A stretch of 57,351 bases of DNA from the NCBI GenBank assembly GCA_947175245.1, contig CAMWLW010000007.1, forward strand, positions 1 to 57,351, given 5' to 3'. The DNA comes from an uncultured Bacteroidales bacterium. GTDB lineage: Bacteria; Bacteroidota; Bacteroidia; Bacteroidales; Muribaculaceae. Under the pieces are notes generated by a model that made no database searches, was not told where the DNA came from, and saw nothing but the letters and a program-made list of their open reading frames with translations. The position numbers were made by a program, and so were the translations under genes. Of this stretch, positions 35,371 to 43,445 are shown piece after piece (within the stretch, counting starts at the first letter, position 1; each line of letters starts with the position of its first letter).

Positions 35371-35395
35371 CATCATTTTGCATCGCAAAATGATG
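35371..35395. repeat. Perfect 11-bp hairpin with 3-base loop
   Basis: CATCATTTTGC (35371-35381) and GCAAAATGATG (35385-35395). No T-run follows on the plus strand, so it is not a standard terminator; it may be a protein-binding or RNA-processing site. Confidence 0.6.
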
Positions 35396-35451
35396 AGGGT
35401 TATAGGTTGAGTGTTTATGGGTTAAACCTGTAAACCGATAAACTTGTAAAC

Positions 35452-35586
35452 CTCAGGATCCTGTGAAGGACTCTGAATATCTGCATATACTGGCGTGGGC
35501 TTCTGCGTTGCCGTCCGACTATCAATGGGCAATGCGAGAAGCCTCAGTTCGTAGGACGGTAACAGGTACAGATTCCTACGCTTTTT
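35452..35586 (+). ncRNA. Structured small RNA candidate 2 (possibly 6S-like)
   Basis: TAAACTTG (35439-35446) is a near-match to the -7 box; a T6 run at 35581-35586 would end the transcript, about 135 nucleotides. GAAT..CTG near 35473 pairs with CAGATTC near 35570, and GGCTTCTGCGTTGCC (35499-35513) pairs almost fully with a segment around 35530-35545. CCGTCC and GGACGG give an alternative pairing. The GCGAGAAGCCT stretch resembles a piece of enterobacterial 6S RNA. No coding frame fits. Class assignment is tentative. Confidence 0.4.
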
Positions 35587-35637
35587 TCGTACAACAACAA
35601 ACGCCAACGAGAGGATGACCGCGGCAATATTTTTCTA

Positions 35638-36276
35638 ATGGGAAAAGTATTTTTCAAGCCATGGATTGGATGCGATTATCAATCAGGTGGCATTTTCGGC
35701 AAAAAGATACTTGTGCTTGGTGAGGCACACCTTTGCGGAGGGTGTGATGAGTGCGGAAAAATCGGGACAGACAATGAGTGTGCCGACTTCACGACCGCAC
35801 ACTGTATGGATGTAATAATGTCTGGCAAAACTGATAGCTGGACCGGTACATTCCATAAGTTTGAGAGATCACTGGTTGGCCATGAAACGAACCTTGAAGA
35901 GAGTAGAAGCATTTGGAATTCCGTAGCGTTCTACAATTATGTACAAAAATCAATGGATCAATCACGCACACAGCCTGATTGGGTTGATTTTCGCGATTCT
36001 GCCGATGCTTTCTTTGAAGTAATTGATGAACTCCATCCCGACTTAATCATTGTTTGGGGAGTAACACGTATGTATGATAATATGCCCGGAGGTGATCGCT
36101 GGCGAGATGGTGTAGAACTTGTGATTGACGGTTATAATGTGAAGAATGGTTATTATCGCCTTTCAAATGGCAAAGAGACAAGAGTACTATGGGTGTACCA
36201 CCCCTCCGCAGGCTACTCATGGGATTGGTGGAACAAAGTAATAGCGATAGAATTATTCACAAAAAATAAAATATAA
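35638..36276 (+). CDS. Uncharacterised protein, possibly uracil-DNA-glycosylase fold
   Basis: 212 residues, no signal peptide. KILVLGEAHLC (residues ~23-33), IWNSVAFYNYVQ, DLIIVWGVTRMYDN and VLWVYHPSAG are arranged as in the UDG-like superfamily (N-terminal GEA loop, C-terminal HPS loop). A Cys-rich stretch (CGGCDECGKIGTDNEC) follows the GEA loop and could bind a metal. Activity is not assured. Codon use and AT-richness differ from mfd, suggesting transfer. The next gene begins seven bases after the stop. Confidence 0.6.
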   Translation: MGKVFFKPWIGCDYQSGGIFGKKILVLGEAHLCGGCDECGKIGTDNECADFTTAHCMDVIMSGKTDSWTGTFHKFERSLVGHETNLEESRSIWNSVAFYNYVQKSMDQSRTQPDWVDFRDSADAFFEVIDELHPDLIIVWGVTRMYDNMPGGDRWRDGVELVIDGYNVKNGYYRLSNGKETRVLWVYHPSAGYSWDWWNKVIAIELFTKNKI

Positions 36277-36282
36277 TTAAAA

Positions 36283-37176
36283 ATGAAAGTTTTATTTAAG
36301 TTTGTTCTTGGAATCTGCCTAATTATGATCTTTCAGTCATGTCAAAGTTATTCTGATGGCAGAATGTTGAAGAAGTTTATAAGCAGATTCAATGCAGAGG
36401 AATACTCGTGCGCTGCAGCCTATGTTTATCCCGGTGATCGGATGAATCTTGCTTTCTTTGCCAAGGAAGCTAAAACATTGGCACCAAGTGCTATTATTAA
36501 GTTACAAGACTATAAGACAGAAGGTAAAGGTGACGAGCGATATATAGCAGCTACTTTGAAGTGGCTGAATGTTACACCTGCTCTAAAGTTATACTTTAAC
36601 TCAATTGGAACACCTTTGGACGATAAAGATTGTCAGAAAGTCAAGCTCAATATAAGGGAAACTAATGATGGAGAGACATTATCCTTTATTTGGGGCGTTC
36701 CTGGAGTCTTATCTGATAATTTGTGGATTGCATCCGTTGAAGAAGAAGATGGAAAACCCATCAAAGATGTCGATATTTACTCCCAGCCATCATTAAATTC
36801 AAAGAAACTGGGAAAAGTTGACCATGATCTGATTGCCGGACAAGTGGACGATGAAGGTTGGAGGCCAGTATATCAAGTTACTAAAGATGGAGAAGTGACA
36901 AAATCTTATATTCAGACAGATGATGTTGAATTGGATCGAACAGCATATTTCACACTCGGTATTTTTGATTCAATGAGCGTTATCGTAGCATTGATAATTA
37001 TCATAGTCATTATTGTTCCACTTTTTATGTTTCATAGTGTATTTGAATCTTTATTCACTTTGCCAACAGTAGGACCAATCGTATGTATTGTTCTTATTCT
37101 TGGATTGATATGCATTGTATATCAACTACTCGAAAAGATTCTATTTGAATTATTTATAATTAATCTGCCGTATTAA
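36283..37176 (+). CDS. Membrane lipoprotein with SH3-like segment, unknown function
   Basis: 297 residues. A lipobox (IFQSC, Cys20) follows a short signal. The central part resembles a bacterial SH3-like module (VDIYSQPSLNSKKLGKVDHDLIAGQVDDEGWRPVYQV, about residues 165-205). The C-terminus has two strong hydrophobic helices (residues ~230-250 and ~264-285), unusual for a lipoprotein because it would also be integral. I do not recognise a family. Likely co-transcribed with the upstream UDG-like gene. Confidence 0.65.
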   Translation: MKVLFKFVLGICLIMIFQSCQSYSDGRMLKKFISRFNAEEYSCAAAYVYPGDRMNLAFFAKEAKTLAPSAIIKLQDYKTEGKGDERYIAATLKWLNVTPALKLYFNSIGTPLDDKDCQKVKLNIRETNDGETLSFIWGVPGVLSDNLWIASVEEEDGKPIKDVDIYSQPSLNSKKLGKVDHDLIAGQVDDEGWRPVYQVTKDGEVTKSYIQTDDVELDRTAYFTLGIFDSMSVIVALIIIIVIIVPLFMFHSVFESLFTLPTVGPIVCIVLILGLICIVYQLLEKILFELFIINLPY

Positions 37177-37190
37177 ATCACAGCATAACG

Positions 37191-37220
37191 ATAATAGGGA
37201 GGCATTTTACTCCCTATTAT
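37191..37220 (+). terminator. Hairpin between the lipoprotein and channel genes
   Basis: Perfect 11-bp stem (37191-37201, 37210-37220) with an 8-base loop followed by TTATATTATA. It ends only 15 bases before the channel start codon, so it may be a terminator or attenuator. Confidence 0.65.
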
Positions 37221-37235
37221 TTATATTATAGAAAA

Positions 37236-38054
37236 GTGCAAAAGTTAAGTTTACATACCCTTACTCTACGAATATGCCAGTCTAAAATATTTGATATAGT
37301 AATTACGGCAATAATAATTATTAATTCAGTATTGATTGGTGTTCAAACATCAGCACATAATACTGTTGTTGATAATATCCAACATTTGATATTGTGGGCG
37401 TTTTCGTTTGAAATAGTTGTTAGACTAATTGCCGCAAACAGCATAAAGGAGTTCTTAAAGGACGGATGGAATATTTTTGATCTATCATTGGTTATCATTG
37501 GATGGATTCCACCATCTATTGCCACAAATGCATCTGCAATAACAATGATAAGAATAATGAGGACATTCAGAATTTTAAGGCTCCTACGTGCAAGCATTGA
37601 AATCAAATTGATTGTAACGGTACTCGCAAAGAGTGTAAAATCCATGATATATAATTGTATATTGTTCTTAATATTTGCCTATTTGTATGCTGTTGCCGGT
37701 GTTACGTTGTTCAGATTGCCCATATCTTCAGAGAAAATAGAAATTCTCTCAGCTATAGCCCCTCCGACTCCAACTAATTCTCCAGATCCTTTTGGAAGTA
37801 TAGGGGAAAGTATATTCACGCTTTTTAGAGCACTGACTGCAGAAGATTGGACTGATTTAAGATATAATCTAATCACAGCATCAGATTTAGGAATTATAAA
37901 TGTTCATCCAACTGTTATAAGCTGTTACTTTGTCTCATGGTTTTGCATTGCTGTATTTTTACTATTGAATTTGGTAACAGGAGCTGTAATTAATAATTAT
38001 CAGGTTGCCATGGCAGAATTGTCTGAACAAAAAGAAAAATCAAAGCGTCCTTAA
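37236..38054 (+). CDS. Voltage-gated cation channel (ion transporter family)
   Basis: 272 residues from a GTG start; no in-frame ATG precedes the first helix. Six transmembrane segments are readable. S4 is RIMRTFRILRLLRASIEIK with an Arg about every third residue, and the pore loop is FRALTAEDWTD (nt ~37826-37855). The protein matches the one-domain bacterial channel family that includes NaChBac. The filter reads TAEDW rather than the LESW of NaChBac and resembles Ca- or mixed-selective filters, so ion preference is open. A short charged coiled tail ends the protein. Confidence 0.87.
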   Translation: MQKLSLHTLTLRICQSKIFDIVITAIIIINSVLIGVQTSAHNTVVDNIQHLILWAFSFEIVVRLIAANSIKEFLKDGWNIFDLSLVIIGWIPPSIATNASAITMIRIMRTFRILRLLRASIEIKLIVTVLAKSVKSMIYNCILFLIFAYLYAVAGVTLFRLPISSEKIEILSAIAPPTPTNSPDPFGSIGESIFTLFRALTAEDWTDLRYNLITASDLGIINVHPTVISCYFVSWFCIAVFLLLNLVTGAVINNYQVAMAELSEQKEKSKRP

Positions 38055-38096
38055 CACTTCATTCTTATATATAACGTAAAAGAGGCTGTGTCAAAT

Positions 38097-38264
38097 TGAA
38101 GTGACCCCCCCAAAGTTGGACTGGTTAAACATTATCCATTAATAGAAAGAGTTCGGTATTGTACCGGGCTCTTTCCTTTTAACCGAGATTTGATTCTTTT
38201 GTTATAGACTACAAAATATCTTTTTAGAAGAATTAGAGCAGCTGTATAAATATAAACTTCTGAT
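38097..38264 (-). pseudogene. Fossil 3' end of an IS3-family (IS150-like) element
   Basis: On the minus strand 38132-38260 reads to a stop as LLKRYFVVYNKRIKSRLKG then KSPVQYRTLSING, the typical C-terminus of an IS3-group DDE transposase (YNNKRIKxKLKGMSPVxYR). Beyond the stop, to about 38097, comes the characteristic IS end with CCAACTTT-GGGGTCACTTCA. No other part of the element and no second end are seen, so this is a remnant. Confidence 0.75.
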
Positions 38265-38465
38265 AATTAATGGAAATTTATGAAGCGGTTTAAATAGGCT
38301 TATTAAAAGTGTGATTGATTGTCAGTAAGTTATGTCTTGGTAAAATATGGAGACACTCTAATATTAGGTCTTCGATATTTAAGATAAAAATGTCAGGGAA
38401 GCAATATCTGGTTGGGACTATGTAGGTTTTTGTCGGGATGATGGGGGAGTTGTGAATATTTTGAT
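38265..38465. other. Intergenic AT-rich stretch with no gene
   Basis: Between the IS fossil and the GH127/146 promoter I see no coding frame, tRNA or clear repeat. Confidence 0.5.
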
Positions 38466-38473
38466 TATCTTTG
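38466..38473 (+). promoter_or_regulatory. -7 element of the GH127/GH146 gene
   Basis: TATCTTTG matches TAnnTTTG, 36 bases before the chosen ATG. It lies inside the longer possible frame starting at 38452, which argues for the ATG at 38509 as the true start. Confidence 0.6.
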
Positions 38474-38508
38474 CATTATTCAAAGATTATCAAATATCGA
38501 TACAACCT

Positions 38509-40875
38509 ATGATTAGATTTAATGTGCTGATTGTGACGCTGTGTCTCGGCGTAGTGATGAATTTTGCCGGGGCTGCGGGCGAGGGCGTGCAAAAGAGGGC
38601 TGAGTATTTCCCCGTCTCGGCTGTGAGACTGACGTCGGGGCCGTTCAAGACGGCTCAGCAGCGTGGTATTGAGTACCTGCTGGCTCTCGATCCTGACCGT
38701 TTGCTCGCTCCTTATCTCAAGGAGGCCGGTCTGGAGCCCAAGGCCGAGAATTATACCAACTGGGAGAATACGGGCCTTGACGGACACATAGGCGGTCATT
38801 ACCTGTCGGCACTTTCCTATATGTATGCTGCTACGGGCGACGAGGCGATTGGCAAGCGTCTCGACTATATGCTCAGTGAGCTGAAGCGTTGTCAGGACGT
38901 GGCGGGCGACGGCTACCTGTGCGGTGTGCCCGGCGGTCGTGCCATGTGGCAGGAGATTGCGGCCGGCGAGATTCGTCCCGGTGGATTTGACCTCAACGGC
39001 AAGTGGGTTCCGCTTTACAATATTCACAAGATATATGCCGGTCTCAAGGATGCGTGGCAACAGACCGGCCGCGAGGATGCCCGCGATATGCTCGTGAGCC
39101 TGACCGACTGGATGGCCGGCATTGTGTCGGGGCTGACCGACGAGCAGGTTCAGGCGATGCTCATCAGCGAGCATGGCGGTCTCAACGAGATTTTTGCCGA
39201 TGTGGCTGTCATCACGGGCAAGCCGGAGTATCTTGCGCTGGCCCGACGCTTCTCAGACCATCGTATTCTTGACCCGCTGCTCGAGGGTGACGGCAAACTC
39301 ACGGGGCGCCACGCCAATACTCAGATACCCAAGGTTATCGGTTATAAACGCATTGCCGATATTGAGAATAATGCCCAATGGGAACAGGCTGTCGAGACGT
39401 TCTGGAACGATGTGGTCGACCACAGGTCGGTGTCGATGGGCGGTAACAGTGTCAGGGAGCATTTCCACTCGCCCGACGACTTCTCGTCGATGCTCGACAG
39501 CGAGCAGGGCCCCGAGACGTGTAACACCTACAACATGTTGCGTCTCGGCAAGTTGCTCTATGAGTCGAGTCTCGACGGGCGGTATGCCGACTACATAGAG
39601 CGTGCGATGCTCAATCACATACTGTCGTCTCAGAATCCAGTTCACGGCGGTTTTGTGTACTTCACCCCGATGCGTTCGGGCCATTACAGGGTCTATTCTC
39701 AGCCTCAGACCAGTTTCTGGTGCTGTGTAGGCTCGGGTATGGAGAACCAGGCCCGGTATGGCGAATACGTCTATGCCCGATCGTCTGATGACCGAAACAT
39801 ATATGTCAATCTGCCCATCCCCTCTACGCTCGAGTGGAACGGCAACAAGATTGAGCAGTTCACCGACTTCCCCGAGAGCGGGACGGTGGCAGTTGAGATG
39901 CTGACCGTCCGTGATAGGAAATTTGCCCTCAACTTCCGCGTTCCCTCATGGGCTGCGGCCGATGGCATCACGGTATCACTCAACGGCAAACCGTGCAAAT
40001 ATACTGTTGCCGACGGCTATCTGCACATTGAGCATAAGTGGAAGGCCGGCGACCGTGTCGAGGTCACTTATCCCATGACATTGCACCTTGAGCAACTGCC
40101 CGACGGCTCGCCCAACTACTCGATAATGTATGGCCCGGTGGTGCTTGCCGCCGACCTCGGCAACGCCGACCAGACCGGCCTGTTTGCCGACGACAGCCGT
40201 GGCGGCCACATTGCACAGGGCCCGAAATACCCCTTGCAGGATATGCCTGTATTTGTGGGCCGTCCCGAGGATATCATTAACCATATTACAAAAATCAGCG
40301 ACCATCCGCTCGCGTTTAAGCTCACGAGCGTATATCCCGAGCAGTATGACGTCATGCAGCTCGTGCCGTTCGCCTCGCTCAACGAGTGCCGTTACATGGT
40401 CTACTGGCCCGTCATTGATAGTGCCGAGCTGGAGCAGAAGCGGCAGGCACTCGCAGCCGCCCAGGAGGCCGCCGCACGTCTCGACGCCATGACATGTGAC
40501 AAGGTGATATGCGGCGAGCAGCAGCCCGAGAGCGACCATTTCATAACGATGGAAAACTCGACGACAGGCAGCCACAATGACAGGCACTGGCGTCGTGCCG
40601 GCGCAGGCGGTCATTTCACATATATAATGAAGACTGATGCCGCCAAGGGAGCCGACACACTGCGCCTTTGGTACAAACCCACTCAGGGTCAGGGTGGCCG
40701 TATTATGCTCGACGACACCGAGATAGGCACGGCGTCGATAAGTCAGGGCGGAGACATTGTCATCGAGGACTTTCCCGTGGAGGTTGAGCCCGGCGCCACC
40801 GTCAGGATCAAGATAATGGCGACCGACACAGCCACTCCAGCCGTCTACGAAGTGCGTCTGCTCACGACCCACTGA
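38509..40875 (+). CDS. GH127/GH146 beta-L-arabinofuranosidase, exported
   Basis: 788 residues from the ATG at 38509, giving a signal peptide (VMNFAGAAG). The (alpha/alpha)6 barrel signatures GHIGGHYLSALS, YNIHKIYAGL and HGGLNEIFADV precede the zinc-thiolate site: Glu336 and Cys338 in GPETCN, Cys405 and Cys406 in FWCCVGSGMEN. In the family one of the paired Cys is the nucleophile. The wording of the FWCCVGSG motif favours GH146 over GH127. A C-terminal beta-domain (residues ~660-788) resembles DUF6805. It releases beta-L-arabinofuranose from plant arabinans or extensin glycans. Single gene, terminated by a strong hairpin. Confidence 0.9.
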   Translation: MIRFNVLIVTLCLGVVMNFAGAAGEGVQKRAEYFPVSAVRLTSGPFKTAQQRGIEYLLALDPDRLLAPYLKEAGLEPKAENYTNWENTGLDGHIGGHYLSALSYMYAATGDEAIGKRLDYMLSELKRCQDVAGDGYLCGVPGGRAMWQEIAAGEIRPGGFDLNGKWVPLYNIHKIYAGLKDAWQQTGREDARDMLVSLTDWMAGIVSGLTDEQVQAMLISEHGGLNEIFADVAVITGKPEYLALARRFSDHRILDPLLEGDGKLTGRHANTQIPKVIGYKRIADIENNAQWEQAVETFWNDVVDHRSVSMGGNSVREHFHSPDDFSSMLDSEQGPETCNTYNMLRLGKLLYESSLDGRYADYIERAMLNHILSSQNPVHGGFVYFTPMRSGHYRVYSQPQTSFWCCVGSGMENQARYGEYVYARSSDDRNIYVNLPIPSTLEWNGNKIEQFTDFPESGTVAVEMLTVRDRKFALNFRVPSWAAADGITVSLNGKPCKYTVADGYLHIEHKWKAGDRVEVTYPMTLHLEQLPDGSPNYSIMYGPVVLAADLGNADQTGLFADDSRGGHIAQGPKYPLQDMPVFVGRPEDIINHITKISDHPLAFKLTSVYPEQYDVMQLVPFASLNECRYMVYWPVIDSAELEQKRQALAAAQEAAARLDAMTCDKVICGEQQPESDHFITMENSTTGSHNDRHWRRAGAGGHFTYIMKTDAAKGADTLRLWYKPTQGQGGRIMLDDTEIGTASISQGGDIVIEDFPVEVEPGATVRIKIMATDTATPAVYEVRLLTTH

Positions 40876-41003
40876 TACACCGATAAAGAAAACTTTAAAG
40901 TTTATTGAACCAATCGCGTTTGTCACGCGTTATAATATCACAAAGCAACAAAGAGAGAGAATTTTTTCATTGCTAAGATATAATGTGATAATGATTGGTT
41001 TAT

Positions 41004-41039
41004 CAAGCGAGGCGCGTCGTGATGACAGCGCCTCGCTTG
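41004..41039 (+). terminator. Terminator after the arabinofuranosidase gene
   Basis: Perfect 12-bp GC-rich stem (41004-41015 with 41028-41039), 12-base loop, in the 272-base gap before tRNA-Arg. Confidence 0.7.
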
Positions 41040-41122
41040 GTGTCTGTCCCAATTTTAATAGTTTGTATGTACGCCCGATTAAAAAATTAAGGCAATAATC
41101 GATTTATTACATAGAATTTTTG

Positions 41123-41130
41123 TAATTTTG
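41123..41130 (+). promoter_or_regulatory. -7 element of tRNA-Arg
   Basis: TAATTTTG, 18 bases before the tRNA. Confidence 0.55.
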
Positions 41131-41147
41131 CACCGCATACGTGCGAT

Positions 41148-41221
41148 GGTCCGGTAGCTCAGCTGGATAGAGCATCTGCCTTCTAAGCAGACGGTCATGC
41201 GTTCGAGTCGCATCCGGATCA
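41148..41221 (+). tRNA. tRNA-Arg (TCT)
   Basis: 74 nucleotides. GGTCCGG pairs with CCGGATC (one wobble); anticodon loop CTTCTAA with TCT at 41182-41184; T-loop GTTCGAGTC. CCA is not encoded. No duplicated tRNA 3' end was seen nearby. Confidence 0.95.
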
Positions 41222-41368
41222 CTCGGCTGGACGATATAATTCAGCCACAGGTCGCTGACACCAAATCGGTTTCAGCGACTTTTGTTATCTCATGGAGATA
41301 CACTCGTTCACTGTGGAATAATTGACCTGAGCAGGTCGTGGCGGGTTGACGGGATGAAAAAATTTTAT

Positions 41369-41376
41369 TACTTTTG
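41369..41376 (+). promoter_or_regulatory. -7 element of the small exported protein gene
   Basis: TACTTTTG matches TAnnTTTG 41 bases before the ATG at 41417 and lies inside the longest open frame, supporting the internal start. Confidence 0.55.
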
Positions 41377-41416
41377 TCCAGATAAGTCAATTGTTGAATC
41401 ATTATCAGTACGTTTT

Positions 41417-41965
41417 ATGAATAAGATCCTTGCTTCTTTGTTTTTGTCGATGGCTCTCTTACTGTCGGTTAATGCCACTGCGGCCCGACTGGTTATTTCA
41501 GAGGGTGATTTTGATGCGGTGGCATGTGACGCTCCTGTCAAGGTAGTAATTGATTTTAACTCGACTACGGTTGCCGGGCTGTCGCTTGATGAGTTCCTGA
41601 CCGACATTAATCACAGTGGCGAATTCAAACATGAACTCAACAATTATTATGCTGACTTTATAAAGCGTTTTAACCGCAAATGTGAACTGCTGATGTTGAC
41701 CCGCTCGGGTGACCGCGCTGTGATTTTGACGGTGAACGTCAAGACTATTAACACCAAAGGCAACGAGGCCTATATCGAGTATGTTTTCTCGGATGCAGCC
41801 ACCGGGCAACGTCTTGTTGTGGTGACCGGTACCACAAAAGAGGGTCGTGTCGGGTCGTTCTCAAATCTTGTAGGCGACGTCATACGCGAGGCCGGCGGCG
41901 AATTGGGTGACTTTGTAGCGCGTAAGATAAGGAAGACTAACGTCGTAGACGACCCTATCTACTGA
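41417..41965 (+). CDS. Small exported protein, unknown function
   Basis: 182 residues. The ATG at 41417 gives a clean signal peptide (ILASLFLSMALLLSVNATA). The mature part has alternating beta-like and helical stretches (VKVVIDFNSTT, ELNNYYADFIKRFNRKCELL, AVILTVNVKTINTKGNEAYIEYVFSD) and ends in a basic helix. I do not recognise the family; similar small periplasmic proteins are common in Bacteroidetes. It stands 37 bases upstream of the flippase gene and could share its transcript. Confidence 0.7.
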   Translation: MNKILASLFLSMALLLSVNATAARLVISEGDFDAVACDAPVKVVIDFNSTTVAGLSLDEFLTDINHSGEFKHELNNYYADFIKRFNRKCELLMLTRSGDRAVILTVNVKTINTKGNEAYIEYVFSDAATGQRLVVVTGTTKEGRVGSFSNLVGDVIREAGGELGDFVARKIRKTNVVDDPIY

Positions 41966-42002
41966 CCACCACTTTGAACGTCTGACAATTCAGCCCCTTT
42001 CT

Positions 42003-43445
42003 ATGACTGCAATAAGGAAGAATATTATATTGAACGGCATCAATACCGTTTCAGGTATTGTTTTCCCGATCATAACGTTCCCTTATGCGGCCAGGGTTCT
42101 GATGCCCGACGGCATAGGCGCTGTCAACTTTCTGAATTCCATTATCAGTTACATAGTCCTGCTTACGAGTTTGGGCATCCCTATGTATGCCGTCAAGGAG
42201 GTTGCAAAATGCCGCGACAATGTCGCCTTGCGCAATAGGGTTACAGTCGAGATAATCATTCTCAGCTCACTGCTTTGTGTGGCCGGATATGTAGCCGTGT
42301 GGCTGTTGGCGGCCTTTGTCCCCGAGATACATCAGCAGGCCGCGCTGTTCTACGTCCTCAGCCTGTCGATCGTGTTCAATGCCATAGGTGTCAACTGGTT
42401 TTATCAGGCAGTCGAAGATTTTAAGTTCATTACCGTCCGGGCTATTGTGGTACGTGCTTTGGCGGCATTGAGCCTGTTCCTGTTCGTACACGATGAGTCT
42501 GACCTGCTTATATACGGCTTTATTACAGTCGGTTCGACAGTAGGCAACAACATAATCAATTTTGTACACCTCCGAAAGCATGTCTCACTGCCTTCTATAG
42601 ATTTCAAGGAACTCAGAATATGGCGTCACCTTACCCCGGCTTTCCAGGTTTTCATCCTAAATCTGATCATAAGCCTGTATATTCAGCTTAATTCGGTTAT
42701 GCTGGGATTTATGTCTGGCGACGAGGCCGTAGGCTATTTCACAGCCGGCACAAAAATATCACACATAGGCCTGACTATGATAGGGTCAATCGGCACCGTC
42801 CTGTTGCCCCGATGTGCCAATCTGCTGAAAAGCGGCGACATGGAAGCATTCACGTCGGTGATACATAAGTCACTGAGGCTTACCCTGGGACTATCCCTGC
42901 CCCTGACGGCCGGGCTGATGTTGCTCGCGGCGCCGGTAACCTATGTGTTTTGTGGCGACGAATACACGGCCGCCATCCCCGTTCTGCTGCTCAATGCGCC
43001 TGTCGTGGTTTTCATCAGTCTGACCAATATAATGGGTATTCAGATTCTGTATCCGATGGACAAAATAAGGATTGTGATATGGAGTGTGACAGGTGGTGCC
43101 GTTGCCAACCTGTTGTTCAATTTTGCCTTAATTCCGCTATGGGGGGCTACGGGCGCGGCGGTATCTACGCTGATAGCCGAGTTTGCCGTACTCGTGATAC
43201 AGATTGTGGCCGGACGTCGCTACTATCCGTTTGGCATAAGGGATTTGTTCCAATGGAGGTATATACTCAGTACTGTTATAATGTCGGCCGTCGTTTTTAT
43301 TGCGACACTGCCTGTCGATGATAACTGGCTCAAACTGGCCGTCGGTGTGCCCGTAGGAATTGTAACATACTATATATCACTATATCTGATGCACGATTCC
43401 CTTATCGTGGATATGCTCTCAATAAATAAACTGAAGAAAACATGA
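42003..43445 (+). CDS. Wzx-type polysaccharide flippase
   Basis: 480 residues with about 14 hydrophobic helices. The N-terminus (NIILNGINTVSGIVFPIITFPYAARVLMPDGIGAVNF) is the standard opening of the PST/Wzx family. It moves lipid-linked oligosaccharides across the inner membrane. Only one glycosyltransferase follows, overlapping by four bases, so this is a tiny cluster rather than a full capsule locus. Confidence 0.88.
   Translation: MTAIRKNIILNGINTVSGIVFPIITFPYAARVLMPDGIGAVNFLNSIISYIVLLTSLGIPMYAVKEVAKCRDNVALRNRVTVEIIILSSLLCVAGYVAVWLLAAFVPEIHQQAALFYVLSLSIVFNAIGVNWFYQAVEDFKFITVRAIVVRALAALSLFLFVHDESDLLIYGFITVGSTVGNNIINFVHLRKHVSLPSIDFKELRIWRHLTPAFQVFILNLIISLYIQLNSVMLGFMSGDEAVGYFTAGTKISHIGLTMIGSIGTVLLPRCANLLKSGDMEAFTSVIHKSLRLTLGLSLPLTAGLMLLAAPVTYVFCGDEYTAAIPVLLLNAPVVVFISLTNIMGIQILYPMDKIRIVIWSVTGGAVANLLFNFALIPLWGATGAAVSTLIAEFAVLVIQIVAGRRYYPFGIRDLFQWRYILSTVIMSAVVFIATLPVDDNWLKLAVGVPVGIVTYYISLYLMHDSLIVDMLSINKLKKT

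Noticed and set aside
41148-41221. tRNA-Arg as attachment site of an integrated element
   Set aside because: I found no integrase and no repeated tRNA 3' end in the flanks.
41282-41416. Longer N-terminus for the small exported protein
   Set aside because: A promoter-like element lies inside it and only the later ATG gives a signal peptide.
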